Assembly (NCBI GenBank): GCA_016285075.1
Contig: JAEEQB010000013.1
Coordinates: 24,142-88,141 of the forward strand
Direction: 5' to 3'
Source: Prevotella sp.
GTDB taxonomy: Bacteria > Bacteroidota > Bacteroidia > Bacteroidales > Bacteroidaceae
DNA length: 64,000 bases
Numbering within the stretch: the first letter of the stretch is position 1; each line of letters begins with the position of its first letter. The translations under genes and the position numbers were made by a program. Shown here in pieces: positions 17,835 to 27,979 of this stretch. The notes beneath the pieces were generated by a model. That model saw only the letters and a list, made by a program, of their open reading frames with translations, did not search any database and had not been told where the DNA came from.

Positions 17835-20800
17835 AATCCTCATCAGCACTTTCACGGCATCCTCAACACTAGGCACATCGTCCACCACCATGGAACGCTT
17901 TGTCCCGCCATTGGGCGCAGTGGTCTCACGCAAGTTGCATTGCCGTACGTTCTGCGTGGCGAAAGTGATGATTCTACCGAAGACGGGGCTCTGGTAGTAA
18001 GGGCTATCGGCACGACTCACGAAATAGAGGAACATACGGCCTTGTTTCAGCATGATTTTCTCACATCCCAGTTGCTTGCCCAAGATGCGTAGCGGTACGA
18101 CCTGCAACAGTTCCTCAGCCTGAGAAGGCAGTTTCCCGAACCGGTCACGCAACCGCTGGCGGTAGGCATCCAGCTGCTGCAGGGCGGTATCCAGATCGGG
18201 ACGGTTGCCTATGTTGTCCAGTTCGCGATAGAGCAGCATGCGCTCGGAATCGCTCGGCACGTAGAGGTCGGGGAAGAACATTTCCAGGTCGCTTTCCAAG
18301 GAGCAGTCGGAAACGAATACTTGCGGGACATGGGAGGTGGGATGTAAACCGAGGCTACTATCCGCAACGGATTCTGCAACAGTGCTGTTCTCATTCCACG
18401 ACTTGTCATTCTTCAGTTCTGCCATTGCCTCGTTCAGTATCTTCACATACGTCTCATAACCCAGGTCGCTGATGAATCCCGACTGCTCGGCTCCCAACAG
18501 ATTGCCTGCGCCGCGTATGTCGAGGTCTTGCATGGCTATGTTGATGCCCGAGCCCAGATCGCTGAAGTTCTCCAGTGCCTCCAGACGGCGACGTGCATCC
18601 TGGGGCAATGCTGACAAGGGCGGGGCCAACAGGTAGCAGAACGCCTTGCGGTTGCCACGCCCCACACGTCCCCGCATCTGGTGCAAGTCGCTCAGTCCGA
18701 AGTTCTGTGCGCCGTTGATGATGATGGTGTTTGCATTAGGAATGTCTATACCATTCTCCACGATGGTGGTAGAGAGCAGCACATCATAGTCGTAGTTCGA
18801 GAAGTCAAGCACCACCTGTTCCAGTTCCTCGGGTTTCATCCTGCCGTGACCAACAGCTATGCGCGCATCGGGTATGTACTTATGAATCATCTCGGCCAGA
18901 TGAGTCAGGTCGGAGATACGGTTGTTCACGAAATACACCTGTCCGTTGCGCGACATCTCGAAGTTGATGGCCTCGGCAATGATATCGGCCGAGAATGTAT
19001 GTATCTCTGTCTGAATAGGATAGCGGTTGGGAGGTGGCGTCTGTATCACGCTGAAGTCGCGAGCACCCACCAGCGAGAACTGCAACGTACGCGGTATGGG
19101 TGTGGCGCTCATGGTCAGGGTATCTACATTGGTCTTCAACTGACGCAGTTTCTCCTTGGTCGACACACCGAACTTCTGCTCCTCATCAATGATCAGCAGT
19201 CCCAGGTCGTGGAACTTCACCGTCTTGCCAATGAGTTTGTGCGTACCTATTAATATATCTATCTTGCCTGACTCCAGGTCTTTCAGTATCTGGGTGGTTT
19301 GTTTCGCCGAACGGGCGCGGCTCAGGTACTCCACTCTTACCGGCATATCCTTGAGTCGCCCAGAGAAAGTCCTGAAATGCTGATAAGCAAGCACGGTCGT
19401 CGGTACCAGCACAGCCGTCTGCTTGCCATCGACAGCGGCCTTGAAAGCGGCACGGACAGCCACCTCGGTCTTGCCGAAACCCACATCGCCACATACCAGT
19501 CGATCCATCGGGCGAGATCGTTCCATATCGGCCTTCACATCTTGTGTGGCCTTTAGCTGGTCGGGGGTGTCCTCATACACAAACGATGCCTCCAGTTCAT
19601 GTTGAAGATAACTGTCACGACTGAAGGCAAAGCCCTTCTCACGTCGACGGGCAGCATAGAGGCGTATGAGGTCACGCGCTATATCCTTAATGTGGTTCTT
19701 CGTACGTTCCTTCAGCCGTTCCCACTGGCCCGTACCCAAAGTTGACAGACGCGGAGCCTCACCACCCTCTTGCGACTTGTATTTCGACACCTTATAGAGC
19801 GAGTGAATGCTCACGTAGATAGCATCGCCACGCTGATAGGTAATCTTGATCATCTCCTGATATTGGGGAGAGGAAGTAGGATTGTTAGGGTTGGAAGACT
19901 GTATGGGCATACGCACTAGTCCGCCGAAACGCCCCACACCATGATCCACGTGTACCACAAAGTCACCCACTTCAAACTGCTGTATCTCTTTCAGCGTCAG
20001 TGCCATCTTGCCACTACGCGCCTTGTCGCTCTTCAGATTGTACTTATGGAAACGGTCAAATATCTGGTGGTCGGTAAACAGGCAGAGCCGCAGGTCATGG
20101 TCGATGAACCCCTCATGCAGCGTCTTGTCAACAGGGGTAAAAAGGCTCGGTTCTCCTTCCTCCCTGTTACTCACCCCCTCCAGGATCTCCTGTAATCGCT
20201 CGTTCTGCTTCTGGCTGTCGGCCAATACAAACAGTCTATAGCCTTTCAGACGATAGTCTTCCATTGTCTTGGCCAACAGCTCAAAGTTCTTATGGAACAA
20301 GGGCTGAGGACTCATGGAGAAACTGATGGTGTTTGCCTCGCTCCGAGGCTGGGTCTCAATGCGCCTGAACTGTTCCACCTCTTTGGCAAACTGGGTGCCC
20401 GTGGTCAGCTGACTCTCACGCCTCATCTGCTGTTCTATCACCTGCTGCTCCTGCTCATCGGCATTCTCCATCCGTTCACGAATAGCCTGTGACGAGAATC
20501 CCTCCTCGTACGTATGCTCTATAGCGTCACGCACAAAGCCGAAATTCTTCATCACCAGTACCGTGTCCTTCGGCAGGAAGGTTAGAAGCGAGACACGCTC
20601 CTGCTCGTAAGCCATCTCAGGCACCACCTCTACGCGGTCACGACGGTCACGCGACAGCTGGTTCTCAACCTCAAACGTACGGATGGAGTCTATCTCGTCA
20701 CCGAAGAAGTCCACTCGGTATGGATATTCGCAGCTGTAGCTATATACATCGAGTATGCTGCCACGGAGTGCATACTGGCCTGGCTCATAGACATAGTCCA

Positions 20801-21308
20801 CCTCGTGGAACCCATAGCCCTGAAGTGTCTTTTCTATCTCGCTCATCTTGACCGTCTGGCCTGTCTCCAGAACCATCGTCTGCTCGCTGAACTTCCGCTC
20901 CGACACTACCATCTCTGCCACTGCCTCAGGATAAGACACGACAAACAGTTGAGAGTGGAGTGAGGAGTGTTCCTTCACCTTCGTCAGCACTTCCGTGCGC
21001 AGTATCTCGTTGGCAGCATCGCGCTGGGCGTACTTCACCGAACGGCGGTAGCTTGATGGGAAGAACAACACCTGTTCAGTACCCATCACCTGTGACAGGT
21101 CGTGATAGAAATAGCCTGCTTCCTCACCGTCCTGCAGGATAAAGAAAAAAGGACGTTCCGTCTGGAGTACGCTGAACACCATCGGTGAACCTGATGCCAA
21201 CAGCCCCTCCACACTTACCGTTGACTTCCGCTTTTCGGCGAGAGCCTTTGACAGTGCCTTCACCTGGGGATGCTTCGCATAGAGCGCTTTCAGTTCCTGT
21301 ATCTTCAT
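17814..21308 (-). CDS. mfd: Transcription-repair coupling factor
   Basis: RID-like HVDHGVGRFGGLVRMP, DRLVCGDVGFGKTEVAVRAAF, LLIIDEEQKFGV, TLTMSATPIPRTL, MRGRVGRGNRKAFCYLL; start trimmed to 21308 (MKIQELKALY). Confidence 0.97.
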   Translation of the reverse strand: MKIQELKALYAKHPQVKALSKALAEKRKSTVSVEGLLASGSPMVFSVLQTERPFFFILQDGEEAGYFYHDLSQVMGTEQVLFFPSSYRRSVKYAQRDAANEILRTEVLTKVKEHSSLHSQLFVVSYPEAVAEMVVSERKFSEQTMVLETGQTVKMSEIEKTLQGYGFHEVDYVYEPGQYALRGSILDVYSYSCEYPYRVDFFGDEIDSIRTFEVENQLSRDRRDRVEVVPEMAYEQERVSLLTFLPKDTVLVMKNFGFVRDAIEHTYEEGFSSQAIRERMENADEQEQQVIEQQMRRESQLTTGTQFAKEVEQFRRIETQPRSEANTISFSMSPQPLFHKNFELLAKTMEDYRLKGYRLFVLADSQKQNERLQEILEGVSNREEGEPSLFTPVDKTLHEGFIDHDLRLCLFTDHQIFDRFHKYNLKSDKARSGKMALTLKEIQQFEVGDFVVHVDHGVGRFGGLVRMPIQSSNPNNPTSSPQYQEMIKITYQRGDAIYVSIHSLYKVSKYKSQEGGEAPRLSTLGTGQWERLKERTKNHIKDIARDLIRLYAARRREKGFAFSRDSYLQHELEASFVYEDTPDQLKATQDVKADMERSRPMDRLVCGDVGFGKTEVAVRAAFKAAVDGKQTAVLVPTTVLAYQHFRTFSGRLKDMPVRVEYLSRARSAKQTTQILKDLESGKIDILIGTHKLIGKTVKFHDLGLLIIDEEQKFGVSTKEKLRQLKTNVDTLTMSATPIPRTLQFSLVGARDFSVIQTPPPNRYPIQTEIHTFSADIIAEAINFEMSRNGQVYFVNNRISDLTHLAEMIHKYIPDARIAVGHGRMKPEELEQVVLDFSNYDYDVLLSTTIVENGIDIPNANTIIINGAQNFGLSDLHQMRGRVGRGNRKAFCYLLAPPLSALPQDARRRLEALENFSDLGSGINIAMQDLDIRGAGNLLGAEQSGFISDLGYETYVKILNEAMAELKNDKSWNENSTVAESVADSSLGLHPTSHVPQVFVSDCSLESDLEMFFPDLYVPSDSERMLLYRELDNIGNRPDLDTALQQLDAYRQRLRDRFGKLPSQAEELLQVVPLRILGKQLGCEKIMLKQGRMFLYFVSRADSPYYQSPVFGRIITFATQNVRQCNLRETTAPNGGTKRSMVVDDVPSVEDAVKVLMRIGGLRPK

Positions 21309-21340
21309 TCTCTTTCGCTTTGAGTGTGCAAAGTTACGAA

Positions 21341-21367
21341 AAAGTGTGAAGAGTGAAGAGTGAAAAA
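21341..21367. repeat. Short heptamer array upstream of mfd
   Basis: AAAGTGT GAAGAGT GAAGAGT GAAAAA. Confidence 0.6.
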
Positions 21368-21452
21368 CAAAAAAAATTGACGCTGCCTTCAAAAAATATC
21401 AAGTGCCGATAGCCATTTATCAATTATTATTCGTACTTTTGCCATCACTATC

Positions 21453-24400
21453 ATGCAAACAGAACGATTCCACAACAGTCACAACCTCACGGCATCCACC
21501 AATTTCTTTGAAGAACTGGAAAACGCCGTTAGCCATCTGCCCGACTATCGAAAGGTTTATCGGGCCTACAACCAAGTGTTTCAGCTTTTCCTGAACCAGC
21601 AGACCAGTCAGACGCAGGTGACCTTGGGAGGCGCTTTTGCCAAGACCAACTACCTGCTTAAAGAGCATGGTGCCTCACGCGAACTCATCAGGGCAACCAA
21701 TGACACCAGGGCGCGATTGAGACGACAGCACGAACTGACTGTTTCTGACCTGGAAGCACACTGCCTATATGATTTGAAGAACCTGTGCCAGCTGTTCGCT
21801 TTCATCAGCAATTGCAACATACCCTGCTCACTCACAGCTTTGTTACCTACAGAGAAAGAACCGTCTTTCTCACCAGCTCTGGTCAGCGAATGTATAAGAG
21901 GTATCATTGATCGGTGGGATGATGATTATGTCTATATTGAAGCTGAGGACCATACCGGCGAAGATCTGACTAAAGTATGCTACGCCCACGGGACTAGTGT
22001 CTACAACTTCGACTGGACATACCTGAAAGACATGTTCTACAAGGGTGCACAACTGAATCTGGTACGCCCACGAGAAGACAATGGCATCGTCTACCCTGAG
22101 CTGATCATCTTTGAGCCCGATTATCTGGTGAACATCTCTACGGTGGCCCATTGCTTTACGAACTATGCTGACTCGTCTCTCGTAGACCTGATCAAAAAGC
22201 TGGAGCCCTCTTCCACAACAGAACCCATCGTGCTGGGTAACCTCGCAGGCCAACTGCTTGATGAAGCCATACACCAGCTGCCCAACAGCCACACCTATGC
22301 ACAAAGCGTGAAAGACTTCTTCAAAGACCATGCCATAGGACTGCTGACCACTGGCATCGGTCCTCAGTTCCATGAAGAAGCACAAAGACAGAAACTGCAC
22401 ATAGCCGAAGCCATCCACGAGACACTCCCCAAGGAGGTGAAGGATTTCAATTCGAAAGAGGGCATCGTCGAACCGTCGTTCTACTCGGAGATGCTGGGAC
22501 TGCAAGGGCGCATGGACTACTTGCAACTGGACTTCAAAGTGCTGTTGGAGCAGAAATCCGGAAAGGGGGCCTTCCCCTACGATCACTTTGTCATACCACG
22601 ACAGACCGACGAGCACTTCGTGCAGATGTTGCTTTATGTCGCACTCATCCGCTACAATTACAGGAAGATCTACGAACGCAATCACGGCATACGCGCCTTC
22701 CTCCTCTATTCAAAATACAGCAAGAGCCTGCTCGACCCTGGCTACGCTGCTACCGAACTGCTGTTCAAGGCCATAAAAGTAAGGAATGGCATCGCCTGGA
22801 GGGAAATGCTTTACACCCAGCCCGACGGATACCGGATTCTTGACCGCCTGACCCCTGCCCAGCTGAATCTGAAGCATGTCAGCAACACTCTATGGAACCA
22901 ATACCAACAGCCTCAGATTGCCGCTGTCCTTGACCCCATCCACAAAGCCTCGCAAATGGAGAAAGCCTATTACTTCAGATTCCTCACATTCATTGCCAAC
23001 GAGCATATCATGTCGAAACTGGGCAATAAGTCGAAGGAGTGTTCCGGCTTTGCTGCTACCTGGCATGAGTCGCTTGCGGACAAGCTTGCCGCAGGAAACA
23101 TCTACGACAGGCTCTCTCTCGTATGGCCTGACGCAGAGACTACCGGGAGCATCTCATCCGTAGTTCTCAGGTTTTCCGAGAACGATGAGAACGACATGTC
23201 CAATTTCCGGACAGGCGACATCGTTATCCTGTATGCCTATGAGAAAGACAAGGAACCTGACGCCCGTCAGACCATGGTTCTCAGGTGTACGATAGAAGAC
23301 ATCCAGACCGACAGGATTGTATTGGCACTCAGAGCTGCCCAGACCGACAAGCGTATGTTTGTGAAGGAACAGGGTAAGCTGTGGGCCATAGAGCACGATT
23401 TCATGGAGTCTTCCTACAGTTCTCTCTATAAAGGCATGCAGGCCTTCCTTTCCGCACCTCAGCAGCGGCGCGACCTGCTTTTGCTGCAAAGAGAGCCTCA
23501 GACCGACAACACCTTACAGTTAAAGGGAAATTATGAAGGCTTCAACGACCTGGCCCTGCGAGTAAAGAGAGCAAAAGACCTGTTTCTGATCATCGGACCG
23601 CCAGGCACAGGAAAGACTTCGTTCGGACTGCTCTATACTGTCAAGGAGGAATTGCTGGAGCCCAATGCCAGTATTCTCCTCATGTCCTATACCAACAGAG
23701 CTGTCGACGAGATATGCAGCAAACTGACGAACGAGGGCATCGACTTCATCAGAATCGGCAATATGCCCAGCTGTGCTGAAGAATACAGAAACCGGCTGCT
23801 GAGTTCCATTGCACAGCACGCCACCTCTGTGAGCGATCTGAAAAACAGGCTCATCACCACACGTGTGCTCGTAGGTACCACCTCTTCACTCAGCAGCAAC
23901 ATCGCCCTGTTCCAACTGAAGCAGTTCAGCCTCGCTGTCATCGACGAGGCATCGCAGATCCTGGAACCCCACTTGATTGGACTGTTAAGTGCCAGCAAAG
24001 ATGGAGAACCCGCCATACGGAAATTCGTGATGATTGGCGACCACAAACAGCTGCCTGCCGTTGTACAGCAGAAACCTGTGACATCCGCCGTACACGACAC
24101 CCTGTTGAACAGCATCGGCCTCACCGACTGCAGGATGTCGCTGTTCGAACGCCTGCTCAAGCAGTATCACCAGAACGAAGAAGTCACCTATATGCTCAGA
24201 AAACAGGGACGCATGCATCCTGACATAGCACGTTTCCCCAACGAGGCTTTTTATCATGGCCTGCTGGTGCCTGTGCCCCTGCCCCACCAGGAGATTCAGT
24301 TGCCTCTCGCTGGAGACGGAGAAAACGACTTGGCCGATCTGATAAGAACCCGCCGGGTCATGTTCCTGGCTTCACAGAAACCTGTTGACTCACCTAACGA

Positions 24401-24893
24401 CAAAGTCAACCTGACAGAAGCCGGGATGATAGCTGCCATTGTCCTGCAAATCTACGAGACTGAGAAAGACAAGGGCTTCGACGTGAACGAGACTATTGGT
24501 GTGATTGTGCCCTACCGTAATCAGATTGCTGCCATCCGCAAGGCTATCGACCAAAGACTGGAGTACCACGGCAACGGAGCCGGTATCCTTCACGACATTG
24601 CCATCGACACGGTGGAACGATTCCAGGGGTCACAGCGAAAATACATCGTCTATGGCTTCACCGTACAGAAATCCTACCAACTCGACTTCCTTACCGACAC
24701 GGTGTTCCAAGACTATGACGGAACCGTCATCGACAGGAAACTCAATGTTGCCATGACCCGAGCTGAGGATCATCTCATCATGGTGGGAAATGATGAATTG
24801 CTTTCCCATAACCCTGTTTTCGCCAGACTGATGGATTTTGTCAGCAGCATGCAGGGGTTCTTCAGAATACCCAAGGACGATTTTCATGAATAA
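21453..24893 (+). CDS. Dna2-like fusion: PD-(D/E)XK (Cas4/RecB-like) nuclease plus SF1 helicase
   Basis: Nuclease-like GLQGRMDYLQLDFKVLLEQKSGKG; helicase motifs GPPGTGKTSFG, LAVIDEASQILEP, MIGDHKQLPAVV, DTVERFQGSQRKYIVYGFT, LNVAMTRAEDHLIMVG. Confidence 0.85.
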   Translation: MQTERFHNSHNLTASTNFFEELENAVSHLPDYRKVYRAYNQVFQLFLNQQTSQTQVTLGGAFAKTNYLLKEHGASRELIRATNDTRARLRRQHELTVSDLEAHCLYDLKNLCQLFAFISNCNIPCSLTALLPTEKEPSFSPALVSECIRGIIDRWDDDYVYIEAEDHTGEDLTKVCYAHGTSVYNFDWTYLKDMFYKGAQLNLVRPREDNGIVYPELIIFEPDYLVNISTVAHCFTNYADSSLVDLIKKLEPSSTTEPIVLGNLAGQLLDEAIHQLPNSHTYAQSVKDFFKDHAIGLLTTGIGPQFHEEAQRQKLHIAEAIHETLPKEVKDFNSKEGIVEPSFYSEMLGLQGRMDYLQLDFKVLLEQKSGKGAFPYDHFVIPRQTDEHFVQMLLYVALIRYNYRKIYERNHGIRAFLLYSKYSKSLLDPGYAATELLFKAIKVRNGIAWREMLYTQPDGYRILDRLTPAQLNLKHVSNTLWNQYQQPQIAAVLDPIHKASQMEKAYYFRFLTFIANEHIMSKLGNKSKECSGFAATWHESLADKLAAGNIYDRLSLVWPDAETTGSISSVVLRFSENDENDMSNFRTGDIVILYAYEKDKEPDARQTMVLRCTIEDIQTDRIVLALRAAQTDKRMFVKEQGKLWAIEHDFMESSYSSLYKGMQAFLSAPQQRRDLLLLQREPQTDNTLQLKGNYEGFNDLALRVKRAKDLFLIIGPPGTGKTSFGLLYTVKEELLEPNASILLMSYTNRAVDEICSKLTNEGIDFIRIGNMPSCAEEYRNRLLSSIAQHATSVSDLKNRLITTRVLVGTTSSLSSNIALFQLKQFSLAVIDEASQILEPHLIGLLSASKDGEPAIRKFVMIGDHKQLPAVVQQKPVTSAVHDTLLNSIGLTDCRMSLFERLLKQYHQNEEVTYMLRKQGRMHPDIARFPNEAFYHGLLVPVPLPHQEIQLPLAGDGENDLADLIRTRRVMFLASQKPVDSPNDKVNLTEAGMIAAIVLQIYETEKDKGFDVNETIGVIVPYRNQIAAIRKAIDQRLEYHGNGAGILHDIAIDTVERFQGSQRKYIVYGFTVQKSYQLDFLTDTVFQDYDGTVIDRKLNVAMTRAEDHLIMVGNDELLSHNPVFARLMDFVSSMQGFFRIPKDDFHE

Positions 24894-24996
24894 AAGCGTA
24901 TTTTTACGAAATAAATGAAAAAAAACGTCTCCAATGTATCAACAGAACGAGAAAATTGCTAACTTTGCCGAAGAAAAGTCAAGTAATTATAGTATT

Positions 24997-25746
24997 ATGC
25001 ACGCAAGCGACAGTATCGTCATCATCCCGACTTATAACGAGAAGGAGAACATAGAGAAGATTATCCGGGCAGTGTTCGGATTAGAACAGTGTTTCCACAT
25101 ACTGGTCATTGACGACGGGTCACCCGATGGCACAGCCCAGATTGTGAAGGGTCTGATGGCAGAGGAATTCGGCGACCGTCTGTTCCTGTTGGAGCGCAGC
25201 GGGAAACTGGGATTAGGAACGGCCTACATAGCCGGATTCAAGTGGGCGCTGGAACGCAAATATGAATACATCTTCGAGATGGACGCAGACTTCAGTCACG
25301 ACCCGAACGACCTGCCACGTCTGTACGCTGCCTGTGCCATAGAAGGATACGACCTGGCCATCGGTTCCCGCTACGTGACGGGAGTGAACGTGGTCAACTG
25401 GCCCATTGGACGGGTTCTGATGAGCTACTTTGCATCGAAGTACGTACGACTGGTGACAGGCTTCAAGATTCATGACACCACGGCAGGATTCAAGTGCTAC
25501 AAACGGCGTGTGCTGAAGACCATCGAGCTTGACAAGATACGTTTCAAAGGCTACGGATTCCAGATAGAGATGAAGTACACGGCATACAAGATAGGATTCA
25601 AGATCAAAGAGGTAAGCGTGGTCTTTGTCAACCGTCGCGAAGGCACCTCGAAGATGTCTGGAGGAATCTTCGGCGAGGCATTCTTCGGCGTCATACGCCT
25701 ACGCTGGGACGGATGGACAAGGAAGTATCCTGCCATCAAGGAATAG
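24997..25746 (+). CDS. Polyprenol monophosphomannose synthase-like GT2
   Basis: VIIPTYNEKENIEKIIRAV, VIDDGSPDGTAQIV, EMDADFSHDPNDLPRL, IGSRYVTGVNVVNWP, DTTAGFKCYKR. Confidence 0.9.
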   Translation: MHASDSIVIIPTYNEKENIEKIIRAVFGLEQCFHILVIDDGSPDGTAQIVKGLMAEEFGDRLFLLERSGKLGLGTAYIAGFKWALERKYEYIFEMDADFSHDPNDLPRLYAACAIEGYDLAIGSRYVTGVNVVNWPIGRVLMSYFASKYVRLVTGFKIHDTTAGFKCYKRRVLKTIELDKIRFKGYGFQIEMKYTAYKIGFKIKEVSVVFVNRREGTSKMSGGIFGEAFFGVIRLRWDGWTRKYPAIKE

Positions 25747-25757
25747 AGAGAACCAAT

Positions 25758-25791
25758 GTGAAGGGGTAGCCGCAATGGCTACCCCTTTCAC
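25758..25791. terminator. Bidirectional terminator between convergent genes
   Basis: GTGAAGGGGTAGCC-GCAAT-GGCTACCCCTTTCAC. Confidence 0.8.
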
Positions 25792-27978
25792 TTATTTCAC
25801 GTATATCTTCTTTCCACTTCGGATGTAGACACCAGGCTCCCGGGGCTCACTGATGCGACGCCCCTGCAGGTCATACCATCGGTCAGAAGTGACTACTGTG
25901 TCACAACCGACGGAACGGATACCTGTGGGGTCTTTGCCTTGAAAGGACTGGATGAAGTCGGGCAGGTAGTAGCCCAAGTGAGGTGGTTGGTTATAGGCCA
26001 CATTCTGCCAGCATATCCCCATGCGATAGGTGTGATCGTGCATCAGTGTTGGCACACGGTATGTCGTAGCGGTGATGGTGCTGTAGATATTGAGCGTGGC
26101 ATTGTCGGTCTTGCTCCAAAGGATAAGCTCCTCGCGCCAGTCGCCGAAGATATCGGCAGAGAGGCAGGGTGTAGCCTTTGTGCCATTACAGGAGGAAGGA
26201 CTGCCAAGAGCGCTGATGGCTGTGCGACCTACGCCAAGGGTGGAACCTCCATATTTGGAAATGTCGACATTATCGAGCAACTCGTCAAGAGCATCACCGT
26301 CCCAGTAGATACGGAAGTTCATCGAGGGCTTGGCACTTGCTGCCTGCGTGCCGAGGATGGCATTAAAGGGATTCTGGTTGCGGGCTGTATTGTCGTTACC
26401 TGCAGCATCCTTGGTCTTCATCCCCCCATAGGCTGACCAGAACTCGTATCCCCGGGTCTTTTCCACAATGTCTGCTGCCATTCCTCGTCCGTTGTCAGAA
26501 CCGGAAGGACCTCCCTGGAAGAGTATCTCACCTGTGGCTGCATCGTGGAGATCCCATGCATAGGTTCCTTTCTCCTCATGTACATCGAACAGCTCTAAAC
26601 CAGGACGGTCAGGGTTCAGGTCAGCCAAGTGGATGGCATCGCCATGTCCGAAGCCCACACTATAAAGTATCTTACCATCATGATCCACCGCTGCTGAACC
26701 CCAGATAATCTCGTCTTTGCCATCACCGTCAACATCAGCAACAGAGAGGTTATGGTTTCCGTTGGCATACATGGTGTAACGACCCAGCTTCGACGTGCAC
26801 ACCGTTGGCTTATAGGTGGTCTGCTTGCCATCGGCATCCGTCAGTTTATACGATGTCTTACTGTCGGAAGAGTGGAACCACCGGGTGGTAAGCTGCACTC
26901 CGTCAAAATCAACCGCCCAAAGATATGCGAAGGTATAGTAGCCACGACAGAACACCCCGCTGGGACGCTCGTCTGGGCCGCCGAGAAAGGCCACGGCTGC
27001 AAGATAACGCTCACCCCGGTTGCCATAATCTCCCTTATCGTTCCTGCCGCTGCGGTCATCCCAGTTGAAGGATCCGGCTGCCTCACTCAACGCTGGCTTG
27101 GCATTGCGGTTAGGGCAGTAGGCCACGGTGTGGATGGCCTCACCGGTGAGGCCGCGGAAGACGGTGAGATACTCGTGTCCGCCATTGATACGCCCTGCGG
27201 AGGAACGCCAGTCCTTGGCATTGTTCGCAGACTGTATCTGGGGATCAGTAGCTGCCTGGTTGACATAATGGCCTAAGCCATCTTTCGTACCGGGAGCGGT
27301 CTTGCACATCAGCTCGGCACGTCCGTCACCATCGAAGTCGTAGACCATAAACTGTGTGTAGTGGGCACCTGCACGGATATTCACACCCAAGTCGATACGC
27401 CAAAGCAATTCACAATTGGTCGATGTTCCACTGACAATCTTGTAACAGTCTATATAGACGTTGTCGGTCTTGTCGCTCTGTGAGTTGTCCTTGGAATTGG
27501 ACGGGTCCCACTTCACGAAGATTTCATAAGCCCCGTCACCATCCACATCGCCCACCGAACAGTCATTGGGGGAATAGGTGCCCCCTAAGGCCCCTGTGGC
27601 TGGACGCTCAAGCTTCAGCTGGAGGTAGTTCTTAGCCCATGGCTTGACAATGGCTGTGGTATCGGTGGCTATACCGTTCTGAAGGGTCACCACCTGGAAC
27701 TCTGATGAGGCATTTCCGCTGATGGTGGTGCAGGTACGGTCATAGAACACCCTGCCACCCTCATAAGGCTGTCCGTCTTTCAGAATGCTGAACGTGGTGT
27801 AGGCATCATCGGTACCCAAAAGACGCCAGCTCAGAAAACAGTTGCTTGCGCTGATGGGTATGACAACGAGTCCCCGGTCCAGCCGTTCCATCTGACTGGG
27901 TGCTGTATTTCCGGGTTGCTGGGCAGAAGCGACTACACTCAGCATGCCCGACACCCAAGCTATCATGGTCTTCTTCAT
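25792..27978 (-). CDS. Rhamnogalacturonan lyase, PL11-type
   Basis: MERLDRGLVVIPISASNCFLSWRLLGTD, YSPNDCSVGDVDGDGAYEIFVKWDPSNSKDNSQ, MVYDFDGDGRAELMCKTAPGTKDG; tail KKIYVK. Confidence 0.9.
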   Translation of the reverse strand: MKKTMIAWVSGMLSVVASAQQPGNTAPSQMERLDRGLVVIPISASNCFLSWRLLGTDDAYTTFSILKDGQPYEGGRVFYDRTCTTISGNASSEFQVVTLQNGIATDTTAIVKPWAKNYLQLKLERPATGALGGTYSPNDCSVGDVDGDGAYEIFVKWDPSNSKDNSQSDKTDNVYIDCYKIVSGTSTNCELLWRIDLGVNIRAGAHYTQFMVYDFDGDGRAELMCKTAPGTKDGLGHYVNQAATDPQIQSANNAKDWRSSAGRINGGHEYLTVFRGLTGEAIHTVAYCPNRNAKPALSEAAGSFNWDDRSGRNDKGDYGNRGERYLAAVAFLGGPDERPSGVFCRGYYTFAYLWAVDFDGVQLTTRWFHSSDSKTSYKLTDADGKQTTYKPTVCTSKLGRYTMYANGNHNLSVADVDGDGKDEIIWGSAAVDHDGKILYSVGFGHGDAIHLADLNPDRPGLELFDVHEEKGTYAWDLHDAATGEILFQGGPSGSDNGRGMAADIVEKTRGYEFWSAYGGMKTKDAAGNDNTARNQNPFNAILGTQAASAKPSMNFRIYWDGDALDELLDNVDISKYGGSTLGVGRTAISALGSPSSCNGTKATPCLSADIFGDWREELILWSKTDNATLNIYSTITATTYRVPTLMHDHTYRMGICWQNVAYNQPPHLGYYLPDFIQSFQGKDPTGIRSVGCDTVVTSDRWYDLQGRRISEPREPGVYIRSGKKIYVK

Positions 27979-27979
27979 A

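Noticed and set aside
21309-21392. N-terminal extension of Mfd (MKAASIFFVFHSSLFTLFRNF...)
   Set aside because: Encoded by the upstream heptamer tract and -7 promoter box; MKIQELKALY is the likely start.
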